64,000 nucleotides of DNA from Kalmusia sp. IMI 367209 (GCA_027946365.1 JAPEUQ010000007.1:1302001-1366000), one strand, 5' to 3'; positions 45,051-60,441 are shown, counted from the first letter of the stretch. A program made the numbers and translations. Notes: generated from the sequence alone by a model not told the origin.

Positions 45051-48000
45051 TATCTAAGTCAAAGGGGCTGCACAGGCATTTTCAACCACGACCGTCGAAC
45101 TCCATTTATGAGATGCCCATTTCCTCAATATATACATGAATTAGGGATCCTTCATTTAGTAGCAGTGCACGGAAGGCTTGCACTTTGTGTCAGGACACGG
45201 CCGCTCGCAAATCTTTAAGGACATTTGTCTAGATCGACTTTACCTTGCTTAGGGTACCCTGGTGACCGCATTAAGACTGATAGTCTTCGACATAACCTCG
45301 TAATCGTGGGAATCTTGTGGAGACGGATCAGTCATGGGCTGGAGGATCGAAGGAAGTGTGCGCAGCTTCAACGAGCTTTACAGTGCCTGATCAATTCTGT
45401 AATACGCCAAATTCTCCCTGAAATTTGGGTTCGCGTAGCATGATCAAACAAGGTTAGTTGACCTATAAGATATTTGCATCTATCGAAGTTCTAAGACACA
45501 GGATAGCTCAGAACGATATTGTGGTTCTCAGATCCAGAATTTAAGAAAAGGTTATCCGCTGGGATGAATTTCTTTCCAGGCTGCCTTATCAAATCCCTCG
45601 ATGACCAGGCATCTGAATATCCGTCCGTAATGCAGAATTCTTCGTTGTCGTCTCCATTCCCTTTTTCAGGGAGTATCATGGGCCATTCTTCTCTGACAGG
45701 TCTTCTGAGCTCAGGTGTTTATTTGCATCCATGTACATTATGTTCAAAAACAGACCAGATACCCAAGGTGTGCAATTCATGAAGGACCATTTATCAAAAT
45801 ATATTAGCGGTCGAGGAAACCGTAGAAAACGTAACATTCATTCGGATGGACGAGTTACTAAGTTTAATAAGTGTAATGCAATACATTGATACATTTACGG
45901 CGAATGGTAGAGCGAGTGCCCAGGTAATTGCTCATGCATGTACTACGACTACGCTGAATACTGTATGCATGCACATTTTCGAATCAATGTAGTTACACGT
46001 ATATGACCCACTAAGAATTCGGATTGTCTGTTGCACACAAGCTGGTCAATCGATCTCCTTACTGGTTCTCTGTGGCTGTCAAGACGGAAGTTAGCGTGAG
46101 CCTACAGAAAACGGTGATTCGACCTGGTCGCATCGAGAAATAAACCAGCCATAGGGTGATATGAACAGTAGGTGTAGCTGGTGATGAGCAGTATCCAAGC
46201 TGGCTTTTAAAAATAGTAAGACTGCACTAATATTCACAAATTCAAACGAAATAGAGCGGTATTACCCTACGTATGATAATGTTCATTTCCTCGTGCTACG
46301 TGAAGCTATCGCTGGAATTCATTGATTCAACGTGAGCTATTACCTGCGAAAGTCTTAATATGATTCTCTATGCTACATTCGACCTCGTTGCCCCACCGTC
46401 CCTGGACGGGATATGAAGGCTGCAATATACGCATTTAAGCGCCTTATTAAACGCCAATCAATTAAAAGCGTCTGATTAGTAGCCGTACCTGCAAAACCGT
46501 TTGATCTGCCATCTATGTCGTATCTATCCGAATCATTGAAGCTATGCCGAGCAAGTGCCGCCTAACTTTACTGATTGAACCGAGCATCCGCTACCGGGAA
46601 TATCATCTCGGACGCATGGAATGTACCATTGTATGTACCCGGTGGAAGCCACATCGTAACCATGGAAGTACTTTCCCTAACGCATCTAGTAGCGCCGAAG
46701 TACCAATGTACGCTTTGCGACGGTGCTTTTCTTCTATTTCCGTAAACCGAAGTAGATACTTGCACGGTGCGGGCAGTATCAACACAAGCGCACGAAAAAC
46801 AACACGGTCAAAGGGATACACGTCGTACAAAGGTCAGATTGAATAGTATAACATGACCCCTAGGTTCCCCGGCCCTCTCAAACCCACCCAGCCCTGAACC
46901 CCAGAAAAAAAAATTACGCGCACGCGCATGCCAGCGCGCGGAAACTACACCTTAGCTCGTGCTCATCACCAAAACCTTAACCCTACCGACGCTCCTCATA
47001 TCGCTACTGCGGCATGACTCGCACGCGGAAAGTATGCCGAAGAAAAACGTTGCTTGGTACGTACCTAGCCGAGAGTTACTCGGAGCGTCCGCGAAGTTAA
47101 TTCTCGCCAGGGTGTCAGGAGCCGAGAAACCACCCCTCCGGAGCCGAAGGAGTGACAAATGAAGGTACTGTGAATTTGTTGAGATGATGGTTACAACTGC
47201 GGCGGCGGCGTTGGTTGGGATAGGCGGACTCGGGCTGTAGAGCTGGGCCCGAAAGATCTCATATCGGAAGAATGGCGTCGTGAAATGGTCTGAGGCCCCG
47301 GAGATGTGGAGGACAACGTTTTGCTGGTACTTCGGATGGTGCACCTGCTCGAGCACGTGATTTTAAAGGAGATTGGCACGTGACTATACCAGTCCGGTCC
47401 TACTAACGTCTGAACGTGAACGGTGACATATGCCATACAGCTTGACCAAGGTAAACGTTCTAGATCAGCCCATCTGTCGTCGGCACGTCGAAATAGCACT
47501 CCCACTCCATCCGTTTGGAACCTCCCAGCAACGACCATGTGCAGCGAACGGAAACGCTACCTGTCAGAAGCCAGCTCCGTTCAACGCGCATGATTGAAGC
47601 TGTGGTACTGTCTCGACATCACATGTAGTTGGCAATGCACGTCGTTAGCCAGGTCCAGCCTGCGGCGCTGCCGGACCTGATCGCAGATGAAGGATATAGC
47701 CTCGAGATGGCTGTTTGGATTTAGCATCGATATCCCTGGCAAAATGTGGGAAACATCAAAGCGGTGTATGTGCCGACTGGCATGTTTCCGAGCTGAATTC
47801 CATTTTGACGGCAGGCGCCGCAAGCGCAAACTGACCGTGATGAATGCGTAAATCTTGTCCTGGGGTAGGCTTTGCCTAGTTGATCAGGTCACTGTTCCAC
47901 TCATATGCGCACGTCATGCCACGTAAGATATTGAACAATAGGATATTGATGGGTATTCAAAGTTGCGATATCCTCAAAACGTAAACCATCCGTGCTTATC

Positions 48001-48412
48001 ATCTCTTACATGTTACTTTCTCTCAACTTAAAGCTGTCGCCTCTTTCTTAGCGATATCTGAAATGCTCAAATGTACAATCCTCCATCAGTAGAGCGGAAA
48101 ATATTCCACCAACTTGGATCCGCCCTCATTTGTAGCGTAGAGCTACTCCAAATCTGTACACCCAATATGCAAATTGCCTGTAATAGACAAAGCTCGACCC
48201 AATACATAACGCCGGTTACCAAAAGTGGTGGAGAGGCAGATGCGAAAGCTTTATGCAAAATACGGAAGTCGAATATCAACGGCGAGAGCCTCGCTGCTCA
48301 AAGGCATCGTAGCAGGGTTCCCGAAACACCGGGACTCCATGCAGGTATATTTGTATCGGAAGATGGTAGTAATAGAAATCGTCAAGGCGTTGAGGAGCGT
48401 GGGTAGAGGGAA
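45051..48412. other. AT-rich gene-free tract downstream of the SH3 block
   Basis: About 3.4 kb with no convincing gene. Parts are clearly AT-rich: I counted 20 G+C in 60 bases at 45841-45900 and 19 in 60 at 46201-46260. The 46860-47550 part is less AT-rich but its frames show no protein character. A decayed element is possible, but I saw no terminal repeats or transposase/reverse transcriptase remnants. Confidence 0.5.
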
Positions 48413-50392
<1,980 letters not shown>

Positions 50393-53300
50393 TGCGAGCT
50401 ACAGTGGCGATGGCCTCCCAATTATTGCAACGGCGATGAATGCATCAGCGGGGGGGGAGGTCGTGGATGACAGGGCGCAGACGGGCTAGTGAGCGGTGCG
50501 GGGACAAAGGTGCTCCAAAGGCAGCCTGGCGAGCGGTGGACGGCAGTCGGCAGCGGGCAGCGTGGGTAAGTATATCGCAGCTTGCAGACAGGCTCGGCGC
50601 TGGTGGAGTCGCACGGAGAGCCCTGAAAGGAGAGGCCAGGAGTTTTGACGGCCGTCGTGGTCGGGGCGCTGCAGGGAGGTTAGCTTGAGCGGACGGCGCT
50701 GAGCGTCCGTTCGCTGGCTGGCACGCCAGGAAAAATGCACGATAGGCGCACCAGGGCTAGCGCAAAGTCGGCAAGGATGGCCACGTTCTGATGGGAAGAG
50801 AGTCAAGCCCGTAGCGGCCGCGCTGCCCACTGGACGAACGCCTCTGCGCTCCAGCGCTCCAGGGCTGGGCGGGCATGCCTCGCGAACCTTGCGCGCTGCT
50901 GTTATGCGCTCTCGCCGGCCTCGCCTCACGCCTGCATGCCCACATGCGCCTGGTGAAGCAGCGCGAGCTTCTTGCTGTTGCGTCTGCCCCAACGCTGCGT
51001 CAGAGGTCGATGCACGCGTGCAGCTGGCGCATCCTGCTGTTAGATTGTCGCAACCGATTGCCCGTCCAGGAGCCGGGGGGGGTGGCTGACTACTCCTTGC
51101 ACTCCATGCACTCCTACACCCACGCTAGAGAGGGTCCGCACGTGTATACGTCGCACGCCGAAGACACAGTCAGCGCCCGGCCTGCCATACGAGCCTGGCC
51201 CTAGCTGCTTCGGGTCTGGCCGGCGGATACCCTGCCGTCACGAGACGCCGGCGACACCATACTGATCAGGCCTCGTTGCGCTCCCGTCTGATCTGCAGGC
51301 CTTGCTTGCTGCTTTCGAAACGCCAAAGCCGAGAGCAGGCCACCGAGAGCCCAGAGCGCTGTCGTGGAGCAGACCGCCAGTATCCCCAAGAATCCCCTAG
51401 TTATCCTGCCTGTCCGGATACGCCGTCAGCTCTGTTGCGTGTAGCACAACACCAGGACTCACTTTCCAACCGCGGCGGCGGCGCGTACGCTTTGCTTTGC
51501 TTTGCCGTCTCTTTTCTGGGCAGAAACGCCATCAGCGACTTTGCCACGTGGAGAAGAAGCATCGTGGGCTTCTGTGGCACGCTCCGGGCGCTGATGCGGT
51601 ACTATCGCGTCTCGTCCGGTTTCCGTGGCTCACACCCAAGCCCATGATAGCATGCCGCAGGACGACTGGCCGGGACCATCATTGGCCGCATAGGGGTGCG
51701 GCGAGCTCGCTAGGGCTGTCAGTCTCCAGGCTCGTGAGCGCACTCCCAGTTATACCAGTCTTCCATGCGTGTTCCAGAACCCGTGTATGCAAGAGAACCG
51801 AAAAAGAAAAGGTTGTGGCTGCATAGAACCTCGCGGTGGATATTGCCAGGGCGTCCAGACGAAGTGCGATCCGTCCCGCCCCAACAAAAAAGCATGGGCT
51901 ATTTTGAAGAGAAGAAAGCTTTGAGAGATGCAAAGACACCGAAGCAAAGACACCGAAATTGCGGCGTGCTGGCAAGAGCGAGCTGATGTGTCACTTCGTG
52001 GGCAGGTGCAACTGCCGTAACTAACGAGAAGCAGCCCATCCTCGCTTTCTAGACACCACTTTGGATATTGGACAGGAGCCTTTTATTCTACACGGGCCTC
52101 TACACGGGCCAACAGTAGTCACAGTGCTCTCTTCTTCCTTCATCAAAATGCACCATCCTCTTTCCCCGTCTCTCGCAGAGTGTCGTAACACCGCAACAGA
52201 GTTTTGCACTAGCATTCAAACGCTACGTACGATCTGAAAACTTCATCGCTGCGGCCCCTTGTGCGCAAAAGCTGCATATACTTTATTTCATTCCTACGCT
52301 GTCTGTCTTGCTTGTCCTATTCTGTCCTGCTACGATCCTGCTCCAAAACTCGTACGCGGCCTCAGCGTCTAGCGAGCGATAGATCGTCGCCAATTTTACC
52401 TTTCATTATGAATCTGCAGTTGGCGATGCGTGCCGTATCACAAACCCTAGTCAGCCCTTTGACGTGGACAAACGCTTAAGCCACCGGACGGCCAAAGTCG
52501 CCATTTGGCAAGTTACGAATGCGAGGAACGTCTACACAGTGTACTCGTAACGCCATTCATGCTGTAGTCCTCAATTGTTTTATAACATGAGGAAGCTAAA
52601 TGCTCCTTCGTGCTCCGAAAAAGTCACGGTCGGTGATGTATCATGACACAGCTTCACGTCCGATACATATCGGACGCCAATCCTTCCTGTCCAGTCTACT
52701 GGGTCAAATAATACGCTCGTGTAAGCGGAAATTGATTCTACCATTAGGGAGGTTTCCACTTTCTTCCCTAGTACGTGCGCGACCTGAAACCCACCCATCC
52801 AACCGCGCTAGCCGAGAAAGATACGCCTTTGTCTCTTCCACCATAGCAGCGTCAGTTTGTAAGACCTGACTACTAAAGTCCAAGATGCGCTTCTAAACGA
52901 CAACCCACCTGTGCAAGCACAGCGCACTTTCCGTCCTCTAGTCTTGCCTCGTCCGTTGACAACCTATGCAACACACCCAACAAGCTTTGGCTCTCAGCTG
53001 AACCCAGTGCCCTTGCCTCTTACAGCGGACTCCGGACCGTCCTCGTCACCATGGCTAGCATAGACGCTCGCCCAAGACTTTTTCATCACCACCGTCCGTG
53101 ACCCCAGACCATCGAGCTTCCAGAGCCTCATCTCAGCCCATGCATGTCGGGCACCTAAAATTAGCCCCTTTTGGATCAGAGCCAGGGTCGCGCTCACATC
53201 AGACATGCACAAGATCCATCAAAGACATGGCGTAGGGATTATATGAACTATAGGTGTGTTCACGCCACAATACGAACTACTAATAAGGCTGAAGAGGAGG

Positions 53301-55018
53301 TTGCTGGTTCGGTGGAAGACGGTTCGTCTCGTGGTTCGGTGTTGGCGTCGGTGACCAAAACGGACGCCACGGCCCGTAGCCAATCATGCTCACCAACCAC
53401 ATCGCTTAGCGTCCACACTTCAACGCTTGTCAGCCCCTACGGACAGCCCTATTATCGGTGAATGAGCTTCCCGGTAGCACCAGATGCTGTCCGACCTCTG
53501 AGCAGCGGTATCGTGTAAGGTGGGGAAGCTCAGATCTTCCGCGCGTCCTTGTCACATCCGACCGAGTACAGTAGCATGGTCTTGGTAAACCGCCATCGTG
53601 GCGAGGGAATCTGGCACTGCTGCTTTGAGTAACCGTCACACGAGGGAAACCACCGAAAGTGCTTGTCAAGTAGTTTCATCTTGTCCTTAGGTGTGACAAC
53701 AACGCCGTGGTAAACGATCAATGTCCGGTCATCAGGTGGTGGTGGTCAAGAACATGGACATCTCGTCCATGAGATTCGACTTTCCTATTCTCAGCCTTGC
53801 CTTTAGGCTCACCTTGTAATTCGGGCAATGTACTCCGTAAGGTGTGTAAGATACAGAGCAGTCTCGTTATCGCGTTACACTCCCACGTGGCTGTCTGACC
53901 ACTGTCAGAACCTACTTCTCTTCTAATCACGGCATGGAGACCTCGGGAGTATCAGCGCCACGTGCGAAGAAGACATACGGAAAGGGACGCATCACGACTT
54001 TGCCGTGCCACATCCCGAGTCTGGTGTGACCTGGTTCCATCAACAGAATTTTCAGAGACTCTACCCACGGTAAAGTACTACCTTCCTAGGCATCATGCTT
54101 GGCTTGATATCGAGCCTACATAACCACTCACATTGCGCATAGCAACAGATGCGAACGGATTTGGGAAGTAGCCGATCTAGTTGAAGCTATTGCCTATCCG
54201 GGCCAAACATTGGCCCCATACGTCACAACCAAAGTAAGCCGTACCTCTCACCCATCCTACAGCAAATGGCGTTTCTTGTCCTCCTTACTAGCACCAGTGC
54301 TTGGCTCCGTACTCAGTTCCACTTCTCGGATCCTTGTGTTGCGCAATATGTTCGTCGGCATCTCACCCAGTCTTCCCGAGCGATCAGCTTCCTAAACCAG
54401 CGCAACATGCATATCGCATAGAGATAGCCGCGCTTCTCAGCACATGCACGGCATGCCCCCCGAGTGGAGAAGCCGCAACGCCGTTGTACTACTGCACGAA
54501 AGCCGCCATACGAGTCTCAGGCTTCCACACTGCTCCTGGCAACGGAAAGGATCAAAGCCCGGGCGTAGAAATCAGTATTCTCCATCAGCACGGTCTCTCT
54601 TTCTAATCGACCAGAGAAAATTCTCCATTGTATTTGCGCTTTCGGCCTGCCTACTTGGTCGAATCAAGTCCGTCATTACGACGCCTGTCCGCATCGGGCT
54701 TTCACGCATCTAAACGACTAAGCGAACTACGACCGGTGCCTATTGCATCATTCGGCACCGTTAACCTAGGTCCAAGAATACTTTCTGCACTCTCTAGTCT
54801 CATTTTCGTCAGCTCTTCTGCGAGATGTTGTGTCACACCAACAACTTTTTTTTACCTAATGCTGGCAGTCCAGATCTCAATACGCCTCGACCCACTTTTT
54901 ACCCATCATTACCATTAATAGTACAGCTCGACCACTGCGTCGGGCCCGCGATCGGCCTCGCTTCCACAGGAGAGATCGTACCTTCTTTTTTGCGCACTTG
55001 CTTCTTCGGACCTTGCCG
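50393..55018. other. Long interval without convincing genes upstream of the YANK kinase
   Basis: About 4.6 kb. The first 1.3 kb (50400-51700) is GC-rich and should contain the kinase promoter. Several long frames there and beyond are Arg/Cys-rich and lack any family signature. The part 52000-55000 has average composition, with only short frames. No repeat or RNA gene was recognised. Confidence 0.45.
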
Positions 55019-55291
55019 TTATCGGGTAGGCTGTGATGAGAAGGGGAAAGGGTAGTGTTGGAGGTAAGTTGGGTTGCAGTTGGTGAGCGAGGCGGTGGGT
55101 TGGGCTAGAGGAGCGTAGTGGGGGCTGTTGGTGGGGTAGAGGATGGGAGGAAGGACGTCGTGTGCGTTGGAGTGGGTATGTTGTTGGGTGCATGTGACAG
55201 TGATGGGTAGGTAGGTCCGTGCTACTTCCTTCTCTAGTTCTTCTATGGGTTGGAGTTCGTAGTGGAAAGGCAAAAATTCGCCAAAGCTCAT
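55019..55291 (-). CDS. Candidate small protein, 90 aa, unrecognised
   Basis: An ATG-initiated frame (MSFGEFLPFHYELQPIEELE...) with C-rich third codon positions, unlike the surrounding frames. The second half is rich in Pro, Tyr, His and Thr. There is no signal peptide, membrane segment or known domain. An overlapping frame on the same strand is also open, so coding status is uncertain. Confidence 0.3.
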   Translation of the reverse strand: MSFGEFLPFHYELQPIEELEKEVARTYLPITVTCTQQHTHSNAHDVLPPILYPTNSPHYAPLAQPTASLTNCNPTYLQHYPFPFSSQPTR

Positions 55292-55501
55292 TCATAGTAC
55301 TTGTAGTTGGGGGGTTTTAACACTGCCTCTCGCGTGCCATCACTGAGGATCAACTAGATTGAGCCATAGCATGAACGAGCTTGCGGGCTTTTTTATACGC
55401 TTGTGCCAAGTAACGAGAATGTCTGTACTTTGGATCATGGCCTAGCTTCCCACAGCAAAAGATCTCCAAAGTTCGTTATAAGATGGATCTAGTAGGCAAG
55501 A

Positions 55502-56450
55502 CAACCACACTTTCACAATTCATCCTCATGGTCCCCGAAGTCGATGCTTGATCGGCTAATAGTAGAGCCTGCATCGTCTACGTCCTTAGTGTCAGCCTCG
55601 ACCACTCATACACCTAGAGATCTGCCTTGTGCCAATCTCGCTTCATTCTGCACTCCTTCGAATACCCACAACAGCCTTCCCACTGGCAAGAGTGCCCTTG
55701 ATAGCAATCTAGCTTACGGCAACGGCTTCCTTCATGGCACTGGCTCATTTCCATGAGAATATGAACAAGATGCAGTGCATCCAGCTCTAATGGAGTGTGA
55801 TGGAATAGGCATCCCCTATGCGTAATGTGGACTTGAAGCCGAATCAGAAATAGCGAAACTCCTTTCCCGAAGGAGTGACTCCATTTTCGTCGAGGATAAT
55901 ATATCTAGTCTGCCGACGTAACATGGCTAGTTCTATCCCCTTCGAGATCAGAACCGGGATGAGACGATGCTCACGCCTGTACCTACGATGTCCACCGGCA
56001 TTGTGGGTGGCAAAGCCAAGTACTCAGCTAGCAACTAAGCAGTGGCGGAAAACATTTCCATCGACCTTCGCAAACCGCACCAAATCGTTTTTTGGAGCAG
56101 CTACTACATATGAGAAACGTCTTCCGCTAAGAATCTTCACTGTCTCCTTGTTACGAGTAAATTTCAGCAGAGTGGCTCACAAAAGACAATTGAAAACCCC
56201 AAGACGTTTACTCGCATTGCATCTGGAGCTCAGGAAGACCGAGCATGCTAAAAAAGGCGCGCGGCCTAGAATAAGTGGAGGGAGCTTCATGATGCTATGT
56301 AAGCAGCGTCCACAGCAGCGGAAGAATACGGGACTACCACTGAAAGAGTCTATGGTGGGAATCCTAGGAAAGGTGTCTGAGGAGGAGACCATGCCAGAGC
56401 GTATGCTATCCTCCGATGAGGAATGAATACCCCTTTTATTTAGCTTCGTG
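55502..56450 (+). pseudogene. Degraded coding-like stretch with an overlapping 167-codon open frame
   Basis: One frame (phase of 55544) reads as protein-like segments separated by single stops, for example SPKSMLDRLIVEPASS, then MLTPVPTMSTGIVGGKAKY, then KTFTRIASGAQEDRAC. Several stops fit C-to-T changes of Gln or Arg codons. A second frame is open from ATG 55923 to TGA 56426 (MASSIPFEIRTG... ending ERMLSSDEE). A 40-nt GT-AG candidate inside could join the two frames. I do not recognise a family. It could be a decayed gene or a live gene with introns I have not solved. Confidence 0.3.
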
Positions 56451-56714
56451 TTCAGTTTCGAGGGGGTTCTGGACGACGAGTAGGTCTTTCTAGAACTTAT
56501 AGAAGGTTGAACATGCACACACTATTAGCAAAAGAAGGATTGAACAGTTCGTAAAATTTCCGTTATGTAGGGTTATGCACCAGGGTATAGTACGTGTTCA
56601 CATCTATGCAAACCCAAAGCAACGCGAAATACAACTCCGACTCCATAGCAAACAGTACCCAATCCACTGGCATGGCCTCATAATCTCGTAATCCCATCAC
56701 CATCATGCAGCCGC

Positions 56715-59700
56715 TCACCTCCTACCCCAAACACTATCTTCGGGCCTCTTCTTAAAGCCGAGGCTACCAGCTTTCTTCTTCGGCGCCGTACTCTCACCGA
56801 CATCATAGCTATTCTGACTATCTCCCCTCTCATCCAACACCCTCGTACGCGTGAAAATGTTGTGGTCGCTACCATCATCCACGTTCTGATGGTCGTACTC
56901 CGCATCGCGCTTGAAGAGGGCGAGGATGTCTTGCATACTAAGCTTGCCGACCGCTTTGCCGCCTTCGATAGCCGCCTGAGCGAGCTTACGCTTGGCTTCT
57001 TGTAGCGCGAGGATGCGCTCTTCGACTGAGTTATGGATAGAGAGACGGTAGACAGTGACGTCAACGGTCTGGTTGAGACGATGGACGCGGTCGATGGCTT
57101 GTTCTTCGACGAACTGGAAGTATGTTAGCGTTAGAACAGAGATAGATTAGACGTAGTGTACGCACCGGGTTCCAGAAGGGCTCCATGATAACTACGCGGC
57201 TAGCTGCTGTGAGATTTAGACCCAAGCTACCGCACTTCAAGCTACATATGAGCACACGGCAGCGTTTATCATTACGCAACCTGGCCAGACTAGCCTCGCG
57301 GTGGTCGTTGCGCATGCTGCCGTCGTAGCGTGTGAAGTTATAGCCTCCACGGCGAAGGAAGGGTTCTATGAGATCGAGCATAGATGTGAATTGCGAGAAG
57401 ACGATAACCTTGTGATCTGGAGTTTCCTTCTCTAAGATAGTAAGAAGCTGTCGGATTTTGGTTGAAGGCACTAAATCTGAAGCGTTATATTCAATGTCGG
57501 ATTCTTCGGTATCAGCGTCTTCTTCCGAATCGGCTTCAGAATCGGATTCCTCAGAACTGTTGTCGCTCTCTGACTCATCGTCTTCTGAATCCAAATTTGA
57601 TAGCTTGGCTGGTTTCGGCTGCTTCTTGACTTTCTGCTTGCGAACGATCGGGCCATCGTCCTCACTGTCTGTATCATGAACGACAAAGGAGCCAACCGAG
57701 TTCTCATCCTCACTTCCAACAGAGAGGGCTGAGTCAACGGAAGCGAGTGTGTCGCCGCCGCCCTCAGCGTCCTCGTCGTCGGTGCCACCAGCTTTGCCGA
57801 GATCCATAGGACCTTGCTCGTCCTCTCCTACTAACCACTCGCCACTAGCCTCATCTTCGTCGTCACTATCTACAATGACACGACGCTGTCGGGAAGCTGA
57901 CGAGGCCGTTGATCGCTCCTTCTTGTCCTTTCGAACTTTGTTTTTATGCTTGCTGCTCTTGGGCTTCTTCGGCTTCTTCACAGACGCGTTCAGGTCGGCT
58001 TCGCATTCATTGCATCGAATAGCACCGGAAGCAGCATTGTCACTGTGTAACTTGTTCTGGCAAATGTCGCAGCGCTTCGTCTCGACAGTAAGACCACCAA
58101 GGAGATCCGCGAGATCGTCAGCATCCGTGTCCTTTGCTTTGCGGGGTGTCTGGGGACCAGATTGTGGACCCGACTTTTGGCCGGTTGTCAGAGCATCTTT
58201 GTCGTCTTTGACGTTGCTCTTGGTCAAATTTGGGTGATTGCAAGCCTGCCGAAGCCGCAACAGTAACACCAAAGCTCCAATGTAGTCTCGCTTCTCACCA
58301 CCCATCATCTCTGCTAGACGTGATTCTGCACGATCGTTGAGACGGTCGTAGAAGGAACGCTCCTTAGCAGTAAATTCGCCGATGACCGTCTCTACGTTAC
58401 GTGCGACAATCTGGAAGCCGCCCTTCTGTTCTCCATCCTTTGTTTTTCCGCCAAAATTGAGAGCACCCTCCTTCTTCAGCACTTCTTTCGTTCGGCGTTT
58501 CATGAAGGCTTTGAGGAAGATTTGCAAACGTCGCATGGCAAGGTTACCTCGACCGTTCTTCATAGGACCTGTAATGGCGTCTTTCCAATTAGGCATGTCG
58601 CAATAAGGCTGGATGCGTAGGAATCTAATCAGACTCTGGAGCTCGTCTAAGTTGTTCTGCATAGGAGTACCAGTCAGGCACCATCGATAGTGGGATTGAA
58701 TTTCGTAGCAGGCTTTGGTCATCTTCGCATTGCGATTCTTGATTGTATGCGCCTCGTCTAGCATGACGCGGTACCAATGCACACCAAAACAGCCTTTCTT
58801 CAGACCGTTCGGACCATCGCCACAGCTTGCATGCTCTGATGCGAGAACTTGGTACGTTGTAATCACGACGTCGTAGCTCTTGAGCTTGTCAATGGACTTT
58901 GTGCGGCTAGGGCCGTGATGCACAAGAACCTTGAGGCTGTGCGTCTTACTGATCTTTGTGTTGATCTCAGACTCCCATTGCTTGATCAGGGCCAAAGGGG
59001 CGATGATGAGAGTGCCCTTCCCAACGACTGGAAGTATCTTGTTCTTTTTGTTCTCAGGCTCGACGCCTTTCTCTGGGCGAGGATTGGAAAGAATAACTGC
59101 AATAGACTGCACAGTCTTTCCGAGACCCATATCATCCGCAAGTATGCCTCCTTTAGGAAGCTTGGCCCGCTTGTTGTGCGCGCCAGTCTCTTTCTCAATC
59201 ATCCATGCGACGCCTTCGACTTGATGTGGTAACAGCTTCACCTGCATGCCATCGACGGTACCATCATCCTCATCGTCGTCCTCCTGTTCATCTTCGGCAG
59301 GAGCCTTCTCGGACTCTTTCATCTCGAGGGCTTGAAGACGTTCAGCTAATGACTTTCCGGTTGCGTCTTCCTCCTGCTGCTGTTGCTTCTTCTTGCGTCC
59401 TCGTGTGCGAGGGATCTTCTCGCTATCTTCGTCGAACGCGCCCTCAAGCAGCGCTTTGATGTTTTCATTCGCCTTGGATGAATCCACGTAAGCATATGCA
59501 TCTGGCGCGCCGAATTCTCCGCGCTCCGCACGAATGGCAGCATCCGGGTCGAAGTCGTCCTCATTGTCGCTCCCGGGCCGCCTGGGTACAACGTCGTCCA
59601 GGATCACAGTCTTCCTTGATTCGAGCGAGAACATGGGCTGGTTCCTATTGACGGGCTGGAAACCATTAGCGTGTCCTAAAGACGAGAAAATAGGACGAGG

Positions 59701-60441
59701 CGCCGCGTGTATGGTCCTTGGCTGGGGATTAGTGGGCTGTGGAACGGAGACGCCTTGGTAGGCTGGCCGGGGCTGAAATTGGGCCGCGGGAATTTCAAAG
59801 ACGTCTGAATCAACAGATGAAGCATTGCTATACCGTGAACCTACTTTGGGAGCGGTTGGTTGGGAAGGTTGCGAGTGGGCGGTTGGCCGGTGTATGGAAA
59901 TTTTGTTGGAGTCTCGGTGTTGCTCCGGCCTGGGCTGGCCTAACCTGGGCTGGTTGAATATATGCGAGTGCTGAGGCCTCTGCGACAGGTTCTTCAGGGG
60001 GCTCTGCATTGGGCTGGGCTTCCCAAACTCGGGCGCTGCATTTGCCATATCCTGCAGCGGCTTTGATGCCGGCGCTGTCGTTGTCGGCTGCTCATCAGGC
60101 GATTCATGTTTTCGAGCCATGCTTGCTGCCTTGGCTGTATGCTTGTTGTGAGCTGAGGCGAAGCCGGGTGTTGACGTGGGCGGGGTACGGTGTCGGGGCT
60201 CGTCGAATAATGAGCTGCTGTTGCCCAGGTGCTCGAGCTCGGACTGGTTGACGGAGAGATAGCCGGTGACGTCGCTCTCGCTTTCCGGAAGGTACGAGTT
60301 CTCCTCGTTGCCGAGTGAGGCTTCCCTTGTAGGCTTGTTCCGTCCTTTGTCTGTCCGACTGTTGAAGCTGGGCTTCTGTGGCGACAATATGCTGTCGACC
60401 GGACGAAAGGGCGCGCGCTGTTTCTTGGGACTATTGCTCAT
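56715..60441 (-). CDS. SNF2-family DNA-dependent ATPase/helicase of the Rad5/Rad16 group
   Basis: Two exons: 60441-57166 and 57113-56715. The 52-nt intron (57165-57114) has GTGCGT and TTCCAG ends. The product is 1224 aa. Residues 1-400 are disordered and Pro/Gln-rich. The ATPase core starts near residue 405 (QVKLLPHQVEGVAWMI), with motif I GGILADDMGLGKT near 430 and the DEAH box with IKNRNAKM near 560. Lobe 2 begins near 1005 (KVIVFSQFTSMLDL), and EPFWNP|FVEEQAIDRVHR spans the intron. Between the lobes a four-Cys element (CDICQNKL...CNEC) replaces the full RING of Rad5/Rad16, followed by a roughly 150-residue Lys- then Asp/Glu/Ser-rich insert. S. pombe Rrp1/Rrp2-like and Uls1-like proteins are the nearest candidates. 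Probable role: remodelling or strand annealing in recombination and repair. Ubiquitin-ligase activity is doubtful without a RING. Confidence 0.9.

Noticed and set aside
46970..46986. Telomere-like TTAACCCTA motif
   Set aside because: Only about one and a half repeat units; not a telomere or a convincing interstitial array.
50486..50992. 168-codon minus-strand frame upstream of the YANK kinase
   Set aside because: It starts with MGQTQQQEARAASPG, superficially like the kinase start, but the remainder is low-complexity Arg/Ala/Leu in GC-rich promoter sequence with no domain.
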